Of a DNA stretch of 62,654 nucleotides, positions 18,402 through 27,067 are shown piece after piece. This DNA comes from JAGXIT01 sp964393815. Lineage in GTDB: Bacteria; Patescibacteriota; Saccharimonadia; Saccharimonadales; UBA4665. The DNA is taken from positions 1 through 62,654 of the forward strand of contig CAYMUP010000002.1 in NCBI GenBank assembly GCA_964393815.1, in the 5' to 3' direction. The notes below the pieces were generated by a model that worked only from the letters and a program-made list of their open reading frames with translations, was not told the origin of the DNA and did no database searches. Within the stretch, counting starts at the first letter, position 1. Each line of letters starts with the position of its first letter. The position numbers and the translations under genes are program-made.

Positions 18402-18408
18402 ATCTTTT

Positions 18409-19506
18409 ATGAGTTTATCTATTGGAATTGTGGGATTACCGAATGTGGGGAAATCGACGCTTTTTAATGCACTGACAGATGCTGGGGCGCTGGCGGCCAA
18501 CTACCCTTTTGCGACCATAGAACCAAATACCGGTATAGTTCCGATACCTGACACTCGCCTGAAACATTTAAGCGAACTCTATCATGGAGCGCCCATCAAA
18601 CCCGCCACCATTACGTTTGTTGATATCGCCGGCCTCGTCGCAGGTGCAAGCCAGGGCGAAGGCCTCGGCAATCAGTTTCTCAGTCATATTCGCAGCTGCA
18701 GTGCCATTGTCCAGGTTGTACGCGCCTTTAAAGACGACAATGTTATACATGTTGACGACCAGCACAACCCCAGAAAAGACATAGATGTTATAAACACGGA
18801 GCTTGTGCTTGCAGACTTGCAGACCGTCACAAACCGTCTGCCGCGGCTCGAAAAAGAAGCCAAGGCAAACCCCAAAATTCGTCCTCAAATCGAGTTTTTA
18901 GAAAAAGTGAAAGCCCTGCTCGACGAAGGAAAGCCGCTTTTTTCAGAGCCCGAGGTCATGAATCACAAATCAAAAAGCTGGCTACAGCAAGAGTTACAGC
19001 TGCTTACGCTGAAGCCGATAATTTATCTCTTCAATGTCGATGAAATGGAACTAACAGATGAAAAAGTGGCATCCCAAGTGAAATTGCTCGTAGCACCGAG
19101 CCGTGCCTTGACTGTGTGCGCTAAGCTCGAGAGCGAACTACGCGGCCTCGACGAAGCCGATGCCGCTGAGCTACTTGAGAGTTATGGCCAGACCGAGTCA
19201 GGGCTCGTGCAAGTCATTCATGCAGCCTACGAACTGCTCGGGCTGCAGAGCTATCTCACGGCTGGCGACAAAGAAGTTCGCGCCTGGACCATACCAAAAG
19301 GTGCAACCGCACCGCAAGCTGCAGGTGTCATTCACGGCGACTTTGAACGCGGTTTCATCGCCGCCGACATCGTCAGTTACCCCGACCTTATCGAGGCAGG
19401 CTCACTTGCTGCCGCCCGCGCGGCCGGCAAAGTTAGGACTGAAGGCAAGACCTACGTTATGCACCCAGACGACGTCGTCGAGTTTAAATTCAATGTCTCA
19501 AAGTAA
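18409..19506 (+). CDS. ychF: redox-regulated ATPase YchF (Obg-like)
   Basis: This 365-residue protein of the OLA1/YchF group has a P-loop GLPNVGKSTLFNALT near the N-terminus, switch region NYPFATIEPNTGIV, DIAGLV as G3, and NVDE in place of the GTP-specific NKxD, which explains ATP preference in the family. A coiled-coil insertion (about 115-160) and a C-terminal TGS domain (about 285-365) are present. It associates with ribosomes and acts in translation and stress. I took the ATG at 18409, because the 32 extra codons upstream run through the promoter. A structured repeat starts 7 bp after the stop. Confidence 0.95.
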   Translation: MSLSIGIVGLPNVGKSTLFNALTDAGALAANYPFATIEPNTGIVPIPDTRLKHLSELYHGAPIKPATITFVDIAGLVAGASQGEGLGNQFLSHIRSCSAIVQVVRAFKDDNVIHVDDQHNPRKDIDVINTELVLADLQTVTNRLPRLEKEAKANPKIRPQIEFLEKVKALLDEGKPLFSEPEVMNHKSKSWLQQELQLLTLKPIIYLFNVDEMELTDEKVASQVKLLVAPSRALTVCAKLESELRGLDEADAAELLESYGQTESGLVQVIHAAYELLGLQSYLTAGDKEVRAWTIPKGATAPQAAGVIHGDFERGFIAADIVSYPDLIEAGSLAAARAAGKVRTEGKTYVMHPDDVVEFKFNVSK

Positions 19507-19512
19507 AGCCCA

Positions 19513-19886
19513 TTTCACCGCATTCGCCATTTTAACTTCGGTGACCTTCACTTCATTTGGTGATTGGACGTTAGACGTTAGATACTAGACTTTCATTGCT
19601 GCGGGGTAAGTGGCACTCTGGAGACTGCCCGGTCCAACTGTTGTGATACAGCACAACAAAGGCGAAAATGCGTACTACGCTAGTGTTTCCCAAGTTGTGC
19701 TGGTTCACAACAGTTGCCGAGCAGTAGGAAGTGTGCCGAGACACTAACACCCCATGAAACAGGTTTCATGGGGACCCCGGGTTTTGCCTTCTTTTTCTTC
19801 GGCAGAAAAAGAAGGTCGTACGTCAGCCGGAACAGCTGGTGTACGAAATGGGTTTTTTGGTCTGGTTTCTGGATTCCAACCAAGCT
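19513..19886 (+). repeat. structured interspersed repeat, copy A (diverged), candidate ncRNA
   Basis: This fills most of the 458-bp space between ychF and the serine hydrolase. It starts with the 45-bp module (TTTCACCGCATT, then AACTTCGGTGA), then heptamers TTGGACG/TTAGACG. Stems follow. GGCACTCT (19612-19619) pairs with AGTGTGCC (19730-19737). AACTGTTGTGA (19636-19646) pairs with TCACAACAGTT (19705-19715). CAGCACAAC (19649-19657) pairs with GTTGTGCTG (19694-19702). CCTTCTTTTTC (19787-19797) pairs with GAAAAAGAAGG (19805-19815), and TCGTA (19816-19820) with TACGA (19842-19846) before a T-rich tail. Copies B and C keep equivalent stems with other bases. It has no protein-coding potential that I trust. 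Confidence 0.8.
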
Positions 19887-19964
19887 AAAAGATGGTGAAG
19901 AAACAAGAAAGATCTTTCGGCTTTACTAAAGGACGATATCCAAGATCTAGCGCGTAGCCGGGCG

Positions 19965-21671
19965 CTACATCCCGGCCATCTGCGCATCTATCTTGCGCGC
20001 CACATCAGCAATATCCGCCCAAGTACCATCCTTACTCATCACCACCAACACATACACACCTTTTGGTGAATAAACCAACGCCGCATCGTGCAGGTTGCAG
20101 TCCAGGAAGCCAACTTTGTCTGCCACCGGTGCGCTCACTCCTGCCGGTATGCCCTTGCGGAAAATCTGCCTTTTCATAACATCGATTAACCGTGCCCGAG
20201 AAGGCTCACTCATCAGCTGACCGCTCTCGAGCTTTTGCAAGAAAAGCGCTTCGTCGTTTGCGCACGAAAGCCATGCAGATGACAGATTTGTACACGTCAG
20301 CCCGATCCCCTTCAGCATATTATTTAGGTTGGTCCAGCCGATTTTTGCCCCCAACCATTCGCCGCATGCATTGTCAGAGTTTACGATCATCGCGTCAAAA
20401 CACTGCGCAATTGTCATGCCATTCGTCGCTCCATCACCCCAACCCATTTGCCCAGCCTCAATCCGCTTCAGAACTGCCCAAGCAACATAGATTTTGTAGG
20501 TACTCGCCGGGTGATACTGCTTTGTACCATTTGCCGAAACACCGTTGTCGCCAAGTTTACGCAGCGAGATTGCCATGTCTTTTTTGTCTTTCGCGAGGTC
20601 AGTCACGAGCGCCTGCAAACCAGCTGGCGTCGCACTATATGAGCGATTGTACTTTAGGGGTGGCGCAATAGTGGCTGTAGGTAGTTCAACCGCACCACCC
20701 TGACCGAGTAGCGTTTGACGTATAAGTACAAAGCTTTTTGTTTTATCGACACCTCGCCCAGTTGCACCCTCAACGCGTGCAGTTTCGATGCCATCCATAG
20801 TCGTTATAAGCGTTGGTGTTGGTGCGATATAAATATCTTTTTCGATGGATGCGAGATAGGCCGAAACAGCCGTCTCATCAAGATCGATAGCGAGCTTCTT
20901 GGTTTTTGCGTCCTCGGGAAAACGTAGCCACGGCGCTGTTTGCTGAGCACTCAGCGTATAGGATTTACCGGCCAGGGATAACTGCAATGGCCGCGCAACA
21001 ATTTTGCGTGCATTGGCGAGCAAAGGTCGTACGTCACTATCGCTCCTAGTGGGCTTGACGACTTGGGTTTGGGCAGCCACAGAAACTCCTGACTTTTGTG
21101 CAACTTGTGCCGCAAGAAGCGTCCGCAGTTTCTTTTCGTCACAAGCTTGTCCATCCTTCGCCGAAACGAGTTCCACCGACCCACCTTTGACTGCAACACC
21201 CGCATCAGCCGGTTTAATCTCGCAAGCTGTAGCCACGCCGACCGTAAACTCCTGAATCTTTTGTCTGTCAGTCGTCAGCAAAACAGGTTGCCTCGTGAGA
21301 GCCCCCTTGACGACAATCGAGCCAGGCACCAGCCGCAGCCACCATGGGTAGTTGGTCAGTCCATTCATAATTTGCTCGTTATCTGGCCTTAGACCGGCAG
21401 CGGCAAGTGTGGTACGCACCGTTTTCTTTTGCTTGATGGCGAGGGAGAGCGGCGCTTGGCTATAGTGATCAGACAGCTCACTGGCGATAGCGGTCTTATC
21501 CTTGCCGCCAACAGCACTATCGCCCATGCGAGCAAATGGCAACGCTTTACTCCCGCCGTATGCAAATTGCAAAAGAGCCACCAATAGCCAAGCTCCGGCG
21601 ATCCCCATGAAAAGGCGAGGATGCTTCCGAACCACACTTCTCAATGCCGTTAGGCTTAGTCGCTTACCCAT
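19965..21671 (-). CDS. membrane-anchored beta-lactamase-like serine hydrolase
   Basis: This 568-residue protein has one membrane helix (about 20-38). Two repeated alpha/beta domains (about 60-175 and 200-345) resemble peptidoglycan-binding domains seen before YkuD or penicillin-binding modules. The C-terminal class A beta-lactamase/transpeptidase-like domain (about 370-565) shows the catalytic motifs ASTYK (SxxK), NSDNACGEW (SDN) and ADKVGFL in the KTG position. It probably acts on cell-wall peptides or is an inactive relative. True antibiotic resistance is not implied. A TAAAAT -10 box (21679-21684) lies 7 nt before the ATG. Confidence 0.75.
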   Translation of the reverse strand: MGKRLSLTALRSVVRKHPRLFMGIAGAWLLVALLQFAYGGSKALPFARMGDSAVGGKDKTAIASELSDHYSQAPLSLAIKQKKTVRTTLAAAGLRPDNEQIMNGLTNYPWWLRLVPGSIVVKGALTRQPVLLTTDRQKIQEFTVGVATACEIKPADAGVAVKGGSVELVSAKDGQACDEKKLRTLLAAQVAQKSGVSVAAQTQVVKPTRSDSDVRPLLANARKIVARPLQLSLAGKSYTLSAQQTAPWLRFPEDAKTKKLAIDLDETAVSAYLASIEKDIYIAPTPTLITTMDGIETARVEGATGRGVDKTKSFVLIRQTLLGQGGAVELPTATIAPPLKYNRSYSATPAGLQALVTDLAKDKKDMAISLRKLGDNGVSANGTKQYHPASTYKIYVAWAVLKRIEAGQMGWGDGATNGMTIAQCFDAMIVNSDNACGEWLGAKIGWTNLNNMLKGIGLTCTNLSSAWLSCANDEALFLQKLESGQLMSEPSRARLIDVMKRQIFRKGIPAGVSAPVADKVGFLDCNLHDAALVYSPKGVYVLVVMSKDGTWADIADVARKIDAQMAGM

Positions 21672-21728
21672 GCACTCTATTTTACCAGCTACTTCAAGTT
21701 GCTTGAGGCTCTTTTGCTTAATAATAAT

Positions 21729-22346
21729 TTATAGATAGTAGCTTGGAAACCGACGTCTACGCGCAAGTGTCGGCACTTTTACAAACGGGTTTGCAGTGTG
21801 AAGTAGTGATGCTTGTGGTTCTGGCGGAGCAAAGCTACTCTGGTATATTGGTCGGTCAATCGAAGAACGAACATCACTTGGAGAAACAGGCAGGCTCTCT
21901 AGCGGCGGCTCTAGGCTTCCCGTGGCAGTCACCTGATGTTCCCAAAAACGCGGGTCACTCCGCATGTCAAGCAAACGCTTCTGGATGTACTGCGAGCTAT
22001 CGCGTAGCCGCCTGAAGGCCCACGTTGTAAATAAAATTGTACGCAAAGGCGTTACAATCTGCATATTCGCCGTAACTATCCGGTGGTTATAGTCGACCTC
22101 AGCAATCATGTCATAACGCAGGTCTTCCACGGTCAGAGAAAAAGGTTTTTTGTCCACCACCAAGACACGCAGGTTCGTGACGCATAAAATGGCAAAGCCA
22201 CCATCATAGTAGCCGTTGATTGCGTGAGTAATGTGTTCATCGGGGAGTAGCACGTGTTTTAATTCTCGGGCGTCTTCGCTACCCCACAGGTCAAAACTAA
22301 CACCAATTGCCTTTAGCTGCTCATCAACCTCTGTTTGGGTAACCAT
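21729..22346 (-). CDS. bacterial PH-domain (YokE-like) cytoplasmic protein
   Basis: From the ATG at 22346 this is 205 residues. A GGAGG site 5 nt upstream decides this start. The longer reading would overlap the divergent Crp/Fnr gene. Residues about 28-105 fit a bacterial PH/YokE fold: LLPDEHITHAINGYYDGG then VTNLRVLVVDKKPF. The last 80 residues are low in structure and rich in Pro, Ser and Arg. There is no membrane helix. The function of such proteins is unknown. Being divergent from the regulator suggests possible control by it, which is a guess. Confidence 0.65.
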   Translation of the reverse strand: MVTQTEVDEQLKAIGVSFDLWGSEDARELKHVLLPDEHITHAINGYYDGGFAILCVTNLRVLVVDKKPFSLTVEDLRYDMIAEVDYNHRIVTANMQIVTPLRTILFTTWAFRRLRDSSQYIQKRLLDMRSDPRFWEHQVTATGSLEPPLESLPVSPSDVRSSIDRPIYQSSFAPPEPQASLLHTANPFVKVPTLARRRRFPSYYL

Positions 22347-22487
22347 AACACCCTCCTCTGATTTGAAAACGAAAACGTGCTTACAATTACAGTTTACGTA
22401 TCGCCCCTGGCTTACGTCAGTAATCTCGGTTACAGCCCCTACACGATTTTTATCACAAATTAGTAGACAGAGCCCAGCAAAATATGA

Positions 22488-22493
22488 CATACT
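22488..22493 (+). promoter_or_regulatory. -10 box of Crp/Fnr gene, leaderless layout
   Basis: CATACT ends 6 nt before the ATG at 22500. No ribosome site is present. The 150-bp divergent intergenic region would also hold the control sites of the PH-domain gene. Confidence 0.45.
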
Positions 22494-22499
22494 AGCCCT

Positions 22500-23153
22500 A
22501 TGCTTGCCTCCGATATACAGCGGCAAAAACTGGTGGATTTTTTCCACACGGGTACGCGCCAGGTGTATAAAAAAGGCGAATACGTCGTTCGGCCGGGAGA
22601 TTCCCCCCGCGGCGTTCTCTACATAGAAGAGGGCTTTGTTAAAGCTCACGACATCACCAAATACGGCGAAGAAAATGTACTTATCATTCGCAAGCCTGGA
22701 GAGCTCGTTGGTCTCACCTTTGCAGTTATCGACCGTGACAGCACTATTATCTATAGTGCGTTATCAGAGGTTACACTTTGGCTGATGCCGTTTGAGCGTT
22801 TTCAGTCTGAGATAGCAGAGAACCCAGATATAGCCGTACCGATGCTCGATATGGTAACTGCAATGTACCACATGCACGGCGGCCGCATCATGACGCTCGC
22901 CTACCGCACTGTGCGCGAGCGACTTGCCTCTTTCCTACTGAGCGCTGTTGATCGCTTTGGCACACAAACCACCGCAGGCTACAAAATTGAAGTACCCCTA
23001 AGGCACCATGATATTGCCAGTTCCATCAGCGCCACTCGCGAGACTACCTCTCGCTCACTCTCAGATTTTGAACGCAAAGGCATCATCTCGCAGAATCGTA
23101 GTGGCCTCGTCATCCTCGATAAATCTGCCCTCGAAAAAATGCTCGTTGTCTAG
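22500..23153 (+). CDS. Crp/Fnr family transcription regulator
   Basis: This 217-residue protein has an N-terminal cyclic-nucleotide-binding-type beta barrel (about 10-110, with the PGDSPRGVLYIEEGFVK pattern), a dimerisation helix (about 115-140) and a C-terminal winged helix (about 150-215). The winged helix includes the recognition segment DIASSISATRETTSRSLSDF. The cAMP-binding RS motif of Crp is not present, and no Fnr-type cysteine cluster is seen, so the effector is unknown. It is the only clear global-type regulator in the window besides sigma and PadR. The stop is followed by copy B of the structured repeat. Confidence 0.88.
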   Translation: MLASDIQRQKLVDFFHTGTRQVYKKGEYVVRPGDSPRGVLYIEEGFVKAHDITKYGEENVLIIRKPGELVGLTFAVIDRDSTIIYSALSEVTLWLMPFERFQSEIAENPDIAVPMLDMVTAMYHMHGGRIMTLAYRTVRERLASFLLSAVDRFGTQTTAGYKIEVPLRHHDIASSISATRETTSRSLSDFERKGIISQNRSGLVILDKSALEKMLVV

Positions 23154-23220
23154 CAATATCTCCCAGAAAAACTCTTTCTATCGTCGGCCTAAACGAAGTT
23201 CGAGATAGATATTAAGGCCA

Positions 23221-23549
23221 TCAACAAAAAACACACCAAACCCCATTTCGCACACCAGCCGTTCCGGCTGGTTCTTGCGACCAACTTTTGCTTGGCCAAA
23301 AGTTGGACCAAAAGGCCAGGCACACTTCCACCATCTCGGTCGAATGTTGATCAGTCAGACAACCAGTAACCACAAAGAGTGGTCACTGACCCTTTACAGG
23401 GTAAGTTGTATAAACTGACAACATATCGAGCCGGGAGCTTCCAGAGTGCCCCTAACCCCGCAGCTACGAACGTCTAACTTCTAACATCCAACGTCCAATT
23501 TCCAAATGAAGTGAAAGTCACTGAAGTTAGAAAGCCAAATGCGGTGAAA
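23221..23549 (-). repeat. structured interspersed repeat, copy B, candidate ncRNA
   Basis: This is the reverse complement of copy C (28478-28803). By eye the two are identical over about 290 bp, from the AACTTCAGTGA box to the T-rich end, apart from one base near that end (GGTGTG against GGTTTG) and the outer TTTCACC box. It fills the space between the Crp/Fnr gene and tlyA, which converge. All the hairpins described for copy C are present. The near identity means a recent duplication or ongoing gene conversion. Confidence 0.85.
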
Positions 23550-23569
23550 CTCACTATTCACCCATTTCT

Positions 23570-24292
23570 TTATTTCAGCTTTTTGAGCAAATAAAAACGC
23601 TCAACATTTCCCTTGCCACCAGCCACTTCAGAATCTTTTTTATCTAGTATTTTGAACTCTTTTTGTACCCAAAGCTCATAATCTTTCAAAATGTCTCGTC
23701 TCATGCGGTCGTTCTTGATGACACCCTTGTGTTTGAGGTTACTCTGCCCCGCCTCGAATTGTGGCTTCACCATCGCCACGATGAGCGCCCCCTGTGGAAC
23801 CAGCTTTGCAACAGAAGGCAAAATCTCACGGAGCGATATAAACGAAACATCGCCCACCACAATGTCGATCTGCTGGGTCGTTTTAAAGTCTCGTATGTCA
23901 GTTTTCTCATGCAATTCTATCCGCTCATCGTCACGCAGGCTTGGGTGCAGCTGGTTTGTACCGACGTCTACCGCCAAAACCTTACGCGCGCCGTGCTGCA
24001 ATGCATATTGCGTAAATCCACCCGTGCTACTTCCCACATCGAGCACTGTTTTGCCCTTCCAGTCTAACTTAAAGGCTTGGTCTGCGCTCTTTAGTTTTAG
24101 TGCCGCCCGACCAACATATTGTTCCTCAGCGCTGAGCCGAATCTCGTCTTCTTCGCCCACCAAAAAACCGGCTTTAGTCACCACTCTACCATTTACTTTT
24201 ACCTGCCCCAGCCGCACATAGCTCTCTGCCTGCGACCGCGACGATACCATCTGTTGCTCAGCGAGCGCCACATCCAACCGTCGCTTAGACAT
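23570..24292 (-). CDS. tlyA: TlyA family rRNA 2'-O-methyltransferase
   Basis: This protein of about 240 residues has an S4 RNA-binding domain (about 1-60) followed by an FtsJ-like Rossmann methyltransferase domain. The SAM motif VLDVGSSTGGFTQ (about residue 82) and the catalytic lysines expected for 2'-O-methylation are in place. TlyA methylates 16S and/or 23S rRNA. I took the ATG at 24292 (MSKRRLDVALAEQ). A longer start at 24325 is possible, overlaps the S23 stop as ATGA, and would add 11 residues encoded by the heptamer array. This is an example of repeats reaching into a reading frame. Confidence 0.88.
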   Translation of the reverse strand: MSKRRLDVALAEQQMVSSRSQAESYVRLGQVKVNGRVVTKAGFLVGEEDEIRLSAEEQYVGRAALKLKSADQAFKLDWKGKTVLDVGSSTGGFTQYALQHGARKVLAVDVGTNQLHPSLRDDERIELHEKTDIRDFKTTQQIDIVVGDVSFISLREILPSVAKLVPQGALIVAMVKPQFEAGQSNLKHKGVIKNDRMRRDILKDYELWVQKEFKILDKKDSEVAGGKGNVERFYLLKKLK

Positions 24293-24312
24293 TGGATGGT
24301 TGACGTTGGATG
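24290..24312. repeat. heptanucleotide array at 3' side of S23 gene
   Basis: Reads as degenerate 7-base units TTGGATG, GTTGACG, TTGGATG and TTGGTAC. It lies between the S23 stop and the tlyA start. Confidence 0.7.
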
Positions 24313-24321
24313 TTGGTACTT

Positions 24322-24678
24322 TCATTGTTTGTGTGCTCTCAATAAACCGTGAAGTATTTGGTGAGCACAGTTTGCCTGCTCAGCCACTTCAGCAAAACGG
24401 CCTGCTGGCATATAACCTCTATCACGCGCAATTATGAGTTGGTTTTTTACCTCATATATTGACCCGCTTGCCATAGTAAAAAAATGCTTTTTGTCTTTTG
24501 TTGTCGATCTTCCAAAACCCTCAGCTATGTTTGATGTTACGGAGATAGCCGCTCTACGTATTTGGGCGCCAAGCACAAACTGCTCTTTTGAAGGAAAATT
24601 GTCCGTGGTGTCGTAAATCATCAGTACCAACTTGTGGCTTTCTTTCCAGGCTTCTAAATCAGTAAAGGACTTAATCAT
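24322..24678 (-). CDS. four-helix-bundle (S23/IVS-type) protein, copy 1
   Basis: From MIKSFTDLEAWKESH this is about 118 residues, with the family landmarks LEAW, then QIRRAAISVTSNIAEGFGR and a helical C-terminus. Proteins of this type form pentameric four-helix bundles. They were first met inside 23S rRNA intervening sequences, and a relative is the Avd accessory protein of diversity-generating retroelements. The longer reading from 24723 has 15 extra residues encoded by the heptamer array and is unlikely. The gene sits as a cassette between efp and tlyA with heptamer arrays touching both neighbours. No reverse transcriptase or 23S rRNA is nearby. Confidence 0.85.
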   Translation of the reverse strand: MIKSFTDLEAWKESHKLVLMIYDTTDNFPSKEQFVLGAQIRRAAISVTSNIAEGFGRSTTKDKKHFFTMASGSIYEVKNQLIIARDRGYMPAGRFAEVAEQANCAHQILHGLLRAHKQ

Positions 24679-24687
24679 TTTCCCAGC

Positions 24688-24724
24688 ATTACCAACCTCT
24701 AACGTCCAACTTCTAACATCCAAT
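24688..24724. repeat. heptanucleotide array at 5' side of S23 gene
   Basis: On the minus strand the units TTGGATG, TTAGAAG, TTGGACG and TTAGAGG follow each other directly after the efp stop codon TAA. Together with 24290-24312 it brackets the S23 gene. Confidence 0.75.
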
Positions 24725-25290
24725 TACTCTTTCACTCGTTCGCGGTAACTACCCGTGGCTGTATCGACAGAAATCACATCCCCTTGTTTGATAAAAGCCG
24801 GCACCTTGATGGTTATACCCGTCTCAAGCGTTGCGTCTTTGCTGATGGCGCTGCTTGTATCACCTTTGACTGCATTTTCGGTGTAAGTCACTAGTAACGG
24901 CACGTTTTTCGCAAGCTCCACGTTTATAGGCTGGTCGTTGAAAAACTGTAGCTGCACTGTGTCGCCTTCTTTGAGATAACCCGCACCATCACCAATCATA
25001 TCGGCACTAACCTCAAACTGCTCAAAACTCTCTTGGTTCATAAAAAAGTAGGTGTTGCCGTCTGTGTACAGGTACTGCACGCTCTGGGTTGTCACATCGG
25101 CACTTTCGAGTTGCTCGTTGCCTTTAAAGGTCTTTTCGAGCACTTTGCCGTCTATGAGGCTCTTGATGCGTACGTTGACAATACTTCCACCCCGCCCCAT
25201 CACCTTTTGGTTATACTCCACCACGCGGTAAGGTTCGCCCTCTAGCTGAAATACCACTCCTTTTTTAAGATTTGTAATCGAAAGCGCCAT
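24724..25290 (-). CDS. efp: translation elongation factor P
   Basis: This 188-residue factor has three OB-like domains: KOW-like 1-65, OB 70-130 and C-terminal 130-188. EF-P binds between the P and E sites and rescues ribosomes stalled on polyproline. The tip loop of domain I reads YNQKVMGRGGSIVN, with Lys/Met rather than a single modified Lys or Arg at the expected place, so the modification pathway cannot be read off. An AGGGAG site precedes the ATG. The last codons RERVKE run straight into the heptamer array. Confidence 0.95.
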   Translation of the reverse strand: MALSITNLKKGVVFQLEGEPYRVVEYNQKVMGRGGSIVNVRIKSLIDGKVLEKTFKGNEQLESADVTTQSVQYLYTDGNTYFFMNQESFEQFEVSADMIGDGAGYLKEGDTVQLQFFNDQPINVELAKNVPLLVTYTENAVKGDTSSAISKDATLETGITIKVPAFIKQGDVISVDTATGSYRERVKE

Positions 25291-25345
25291 ACATATACTC
25301 CCTTCGGCTCTAGTTCGTTATCTTGCCTACAGTATACCACCCCTG

Positions 25346-25666
25346 TTATCTTAGCGCTAGGCGCACCTGTTCGATCACCGCGCTTAGCTCAGCAACATCA
25401 GCAGGGCCAAAGACATCATCGAGCAGCAGTATATTTTGCTCAAGCGCCTTCAGGTTGTGTCTGCCTATGCGTGCCCACTTCTTTTGCTCAGCCAGTGTCT
25501 CGGCATATTCATAGTCCCGGACATCGAGTTTCACTTCGTTGCATGCAAGCCGTATCTGTTCTAACGCCCGTTTTTTCACCTGGGATGTATTTTCCCTATC
25601 CACGCCCCTTAAGATAATCTTTATTTTTAAGTCTAGCTGACGTGTAGCTTCGATCAGATTTCCCAT
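25346..25666 (-). CDS. conserved-looking small protein of unknown function
   Basis: This 106-residue, mostly helical, charged protein has no membrane segment or signal. It lies between ssb and efp on the same strand, 19 bp from ssb. The stretch at residues about 27-32 (ENTSQVKK) is encoded by a 13-base match to the TTTCACCTGGGAT repeat box. No family is recognised. The helical, two-domain look could suit a small RNA- or ribosome-associated factor, but that is only an impression. Confidence 0.55.
   Translation of the reverse strand: MGNLIEATRQLDLKIKIILRGVDRENTSQVKKRALEQIRLACNEVKLDVRDYEYAETLAEQKKWARIGRHNLKALEQNILLLDDVFGPADVAELSAVIEQVRLALR
25574..25586. repeat. TTTCACCTGGGAT box inside a small gene
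   Basis: This is an exact copy of the conserved box of the 45-bp module. The rest of the module is poorly preserved here, so it may be a remnant or chance. Confidence 0.4.
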
Positions 25667-25685
25667 CTACGCTGTAATGGCCTGG

Positions 25686-26162
25686 TTAGAAAGGTATGTC
25701 GTCTAGGTTGATGGGTTCATCGCCGATATCTTCTATAACCGGGTCATCTTTTTTCTTGGACGTAGGCTTGCTCGAGCTGTTACTGTCGTTGCCACCACCC
25801 TGGTAGCCTCCGCCGTCACCACCCTGACCGTTGCCGCTGCCTAGGAAGGTTACGTCTTGGGCTACAACCTCGACTTTGCTGCGCTTTTGGCCATCTTGCT
25901 CCCAGCTGCGCGACTGCAAACGTCCATTGACCAGACATGGTCGGCCTTTGCTCAGATATTGCGCCACGCGCTCGCCTAGCGGCCCCCATGCTACCACATC
26001 GATATAATCAGTGGCCTCTTGCCAGTTACCGTCTGCACCTTTATATGAGCGGTTTAGAGCCAGGCTAAAACTACAGACATTTTGCCCATTTGGTGTCTGA
26101 CGAAGCTCTGGGTCACGGGTGAGATTACCCATGAGTATTACTTGGTTAAATGATCGCGCCAT
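25686..26162 (-). CDS. ssb: single-stranded DNA-binding protein
   Basis: This 158-residue protein has an N-terminal OB fold starting MARSFNQVILMGNLTRDPE, a Gly/Asn/Ser-rich linker (about 110-135), and the acidic C-terminal tip INLDDIPF used to recruit replication and repair proteins. The ATG at 26162 is chosen because AGGAGG lies 9 nt upstream. The 26 longer codons precede this site. Bacterial ssb usually sits between rpsF and rpsR. Here rpsF-rpsR come first and a terminator separates them from ssb. Confidence 0.95.
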   Translation of the reverse strand: MARSFNQVILMGNLTRDPELRQTPNGQNVCSFSLALNRSYKGADGNWQEATDYIDVVAWGPLGERVAQYLSKGRPCLVNGRLQSRSWEQDGQKRSKVEVVAQDVTFLGSGNGQGGDGGGYQGGGNDSNSSSKPTSKKKDDPVIEDIGDEPINLDDIPF

Positions 26163-26269
26163 ATTGGCTACCCTCCTTATAGGAACTATGTCCCGGTTAG
26201 TTTGTACTCCTACACTACTCGTCTCAAAAACTCTCGTCAAGTGCCAACATGTATCGTACTGAGATAAAC

Positions 26270-26301
26270 AAAAAACATCTCCGAATTTACTTCGGAGATG
26301 T
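26270..26301 (-). terminator. intrinsic terminator after rpsF-rpsR
   Basis: An 11-bp perfect stem ACATCTCCGAA/TTCGGAGATGT with a five-base loop is followed on the minus strand by a TTTTTTG tract. Confidence 0.85.
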
Positions 26302-26389
26302 TCTTACAACTTCCCAGGAAAGAGCACCCAGATCCCGCCAGGGCGGAACCTGCAGGGTGAGAAAACCTATTCTGGTTTTCTCATTACTG

Positions 26390-26593
26390 CTACGCCTTTG
26401 ACACGAAAGGCAAAAGCGCAAGGTGCCGAGCACGCTTGATAGCTACGCTGAGACGGCGCTGCTGGCTCTCGGTGAGACCGGTTTTCTTGCGAGTCTCGAT
26501 GCGGCCGTACTGGTCAACGTAGCGCTGCAGCGTTTTAAAGTCTTTGTAGTCAAAAAAAGGTACGTCTGTCTTGTGTTTAAAAATCTTTGCCAT
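26390..26593 (-). CDS. rpsR: ribosomal protein bS18
   Basis: This 67-residue small-subunit protein pairs with bS6. The landmarks are FFDYKDFKTLQRYVDQYGRI and RRLSVAIKRARHLALLPF. There are no zinc cysteines, as is common. It starts 5 bp after rpsF with a GAGGAG site inside the rpsF end, so the two are coupled. Confidence 0.97.
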   Translation of the reverse strand: MAKIFKHKTDVPFFDYKDFKTLQRYVDQYGRIETRKKTGLTESQQRRLSVAIKRARHLALLPFVSKA

Positions 26594-26598
26594 AGGGT

Positions 26599-26982
26599 TT
26601 ACTCCTCTTCGTCCTCGTCTTTGTCATCTTCACGCTCAGCGCGCTTTGCAGCCTGCTCAGCTTTAAGCTTGCGGGCAGCATCAGCTTTGGCCATGACTTT
26701 TAGGTCGAGGCGTACGATCAAAAAGCGGATGACTTCGTCAGTGATGTTTAAGATGCTCTCTATCTTCTGTACGCTCGCACCAGGAATGTCGAGAGTATAG
26801 ATGACATACACGGCACTATCGTGCTTTTTGATAGAGTAAGCCATCTTGCGCTTACCCCAGTTGTCGGTGTTTGTTACTTTTGCACTGTTGTCGGTGAAGA
26901 TCTTTTCGACCTTGTCGGTCGCTTTTTCCAGGTCTACTTCTAGATCCGGGTCAAACAAAATTGCAATCTCGTACTGATTCAT
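26599..26982 (-). CDS. rpsF: ribosomal protein bS6
   Basis: This 127-residue ferredoxin-fold protein (MNQYEIAILFDPDLE, then NWGKRKMAYSIKKHDSAVYVIY) has a charged C-terminal tail of Glu and Asp (EDDKDEDEEE). Such a tail is glutamylated in some bacteria. It binds bS18 and 16S rRNA. It is preceded by GGAG 11 nt before the ATG and by a consensus promoter with a leader of about 79 nt. Confidence 0.97.
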   Translation of the reverse strand: MNQYEIAILFDPDLEVDLEKATDKVEKIFTDNSAKVTNTDNWGKRKMAYSIKKHDSAVYVIYTLDIPGASVQKIESILNITDEVIRFLIVRLDLKVMAKADAARKLKAEQAAKRAEREDDKDEDEEE

Positions 26983-27067
26983 AAGAGAATTACTCCTTTG
27001 GGTTAAGCCCGCACGCTCATGTTACCTACCTGGTAACTCGCTGCAAGCTGAGTTAATAGTAAGCCCG

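Noticed and set aside
19680..19883. Small ORFs inside the 330-bp repeats
   Set aside because: They run across the hairpin arms, differ between copies, and lack ribosome sites.
19965..21671. Antibiotic-resistance beta-lactamase
   Set aside because: Large N-terminal wall-associated domains and a membrane anchor suit a cell-wall enzyme. The active-site motifs alone do not show drug hydrolysis.
22346..22649. N-terminal 101-residue extension of the PH-domain gene
   Set aside because: It lies opposite the well-supported Crp/Fnr gene, and a GGAGG site fixes the start at 22346.
24679..24723. Longer start of the first S23 gene (MDVRSWTLEVGN)
   Set aside because: These residues are the translation of a heptamer array, and the family normally begins near the MIKSFTDLEAW position.
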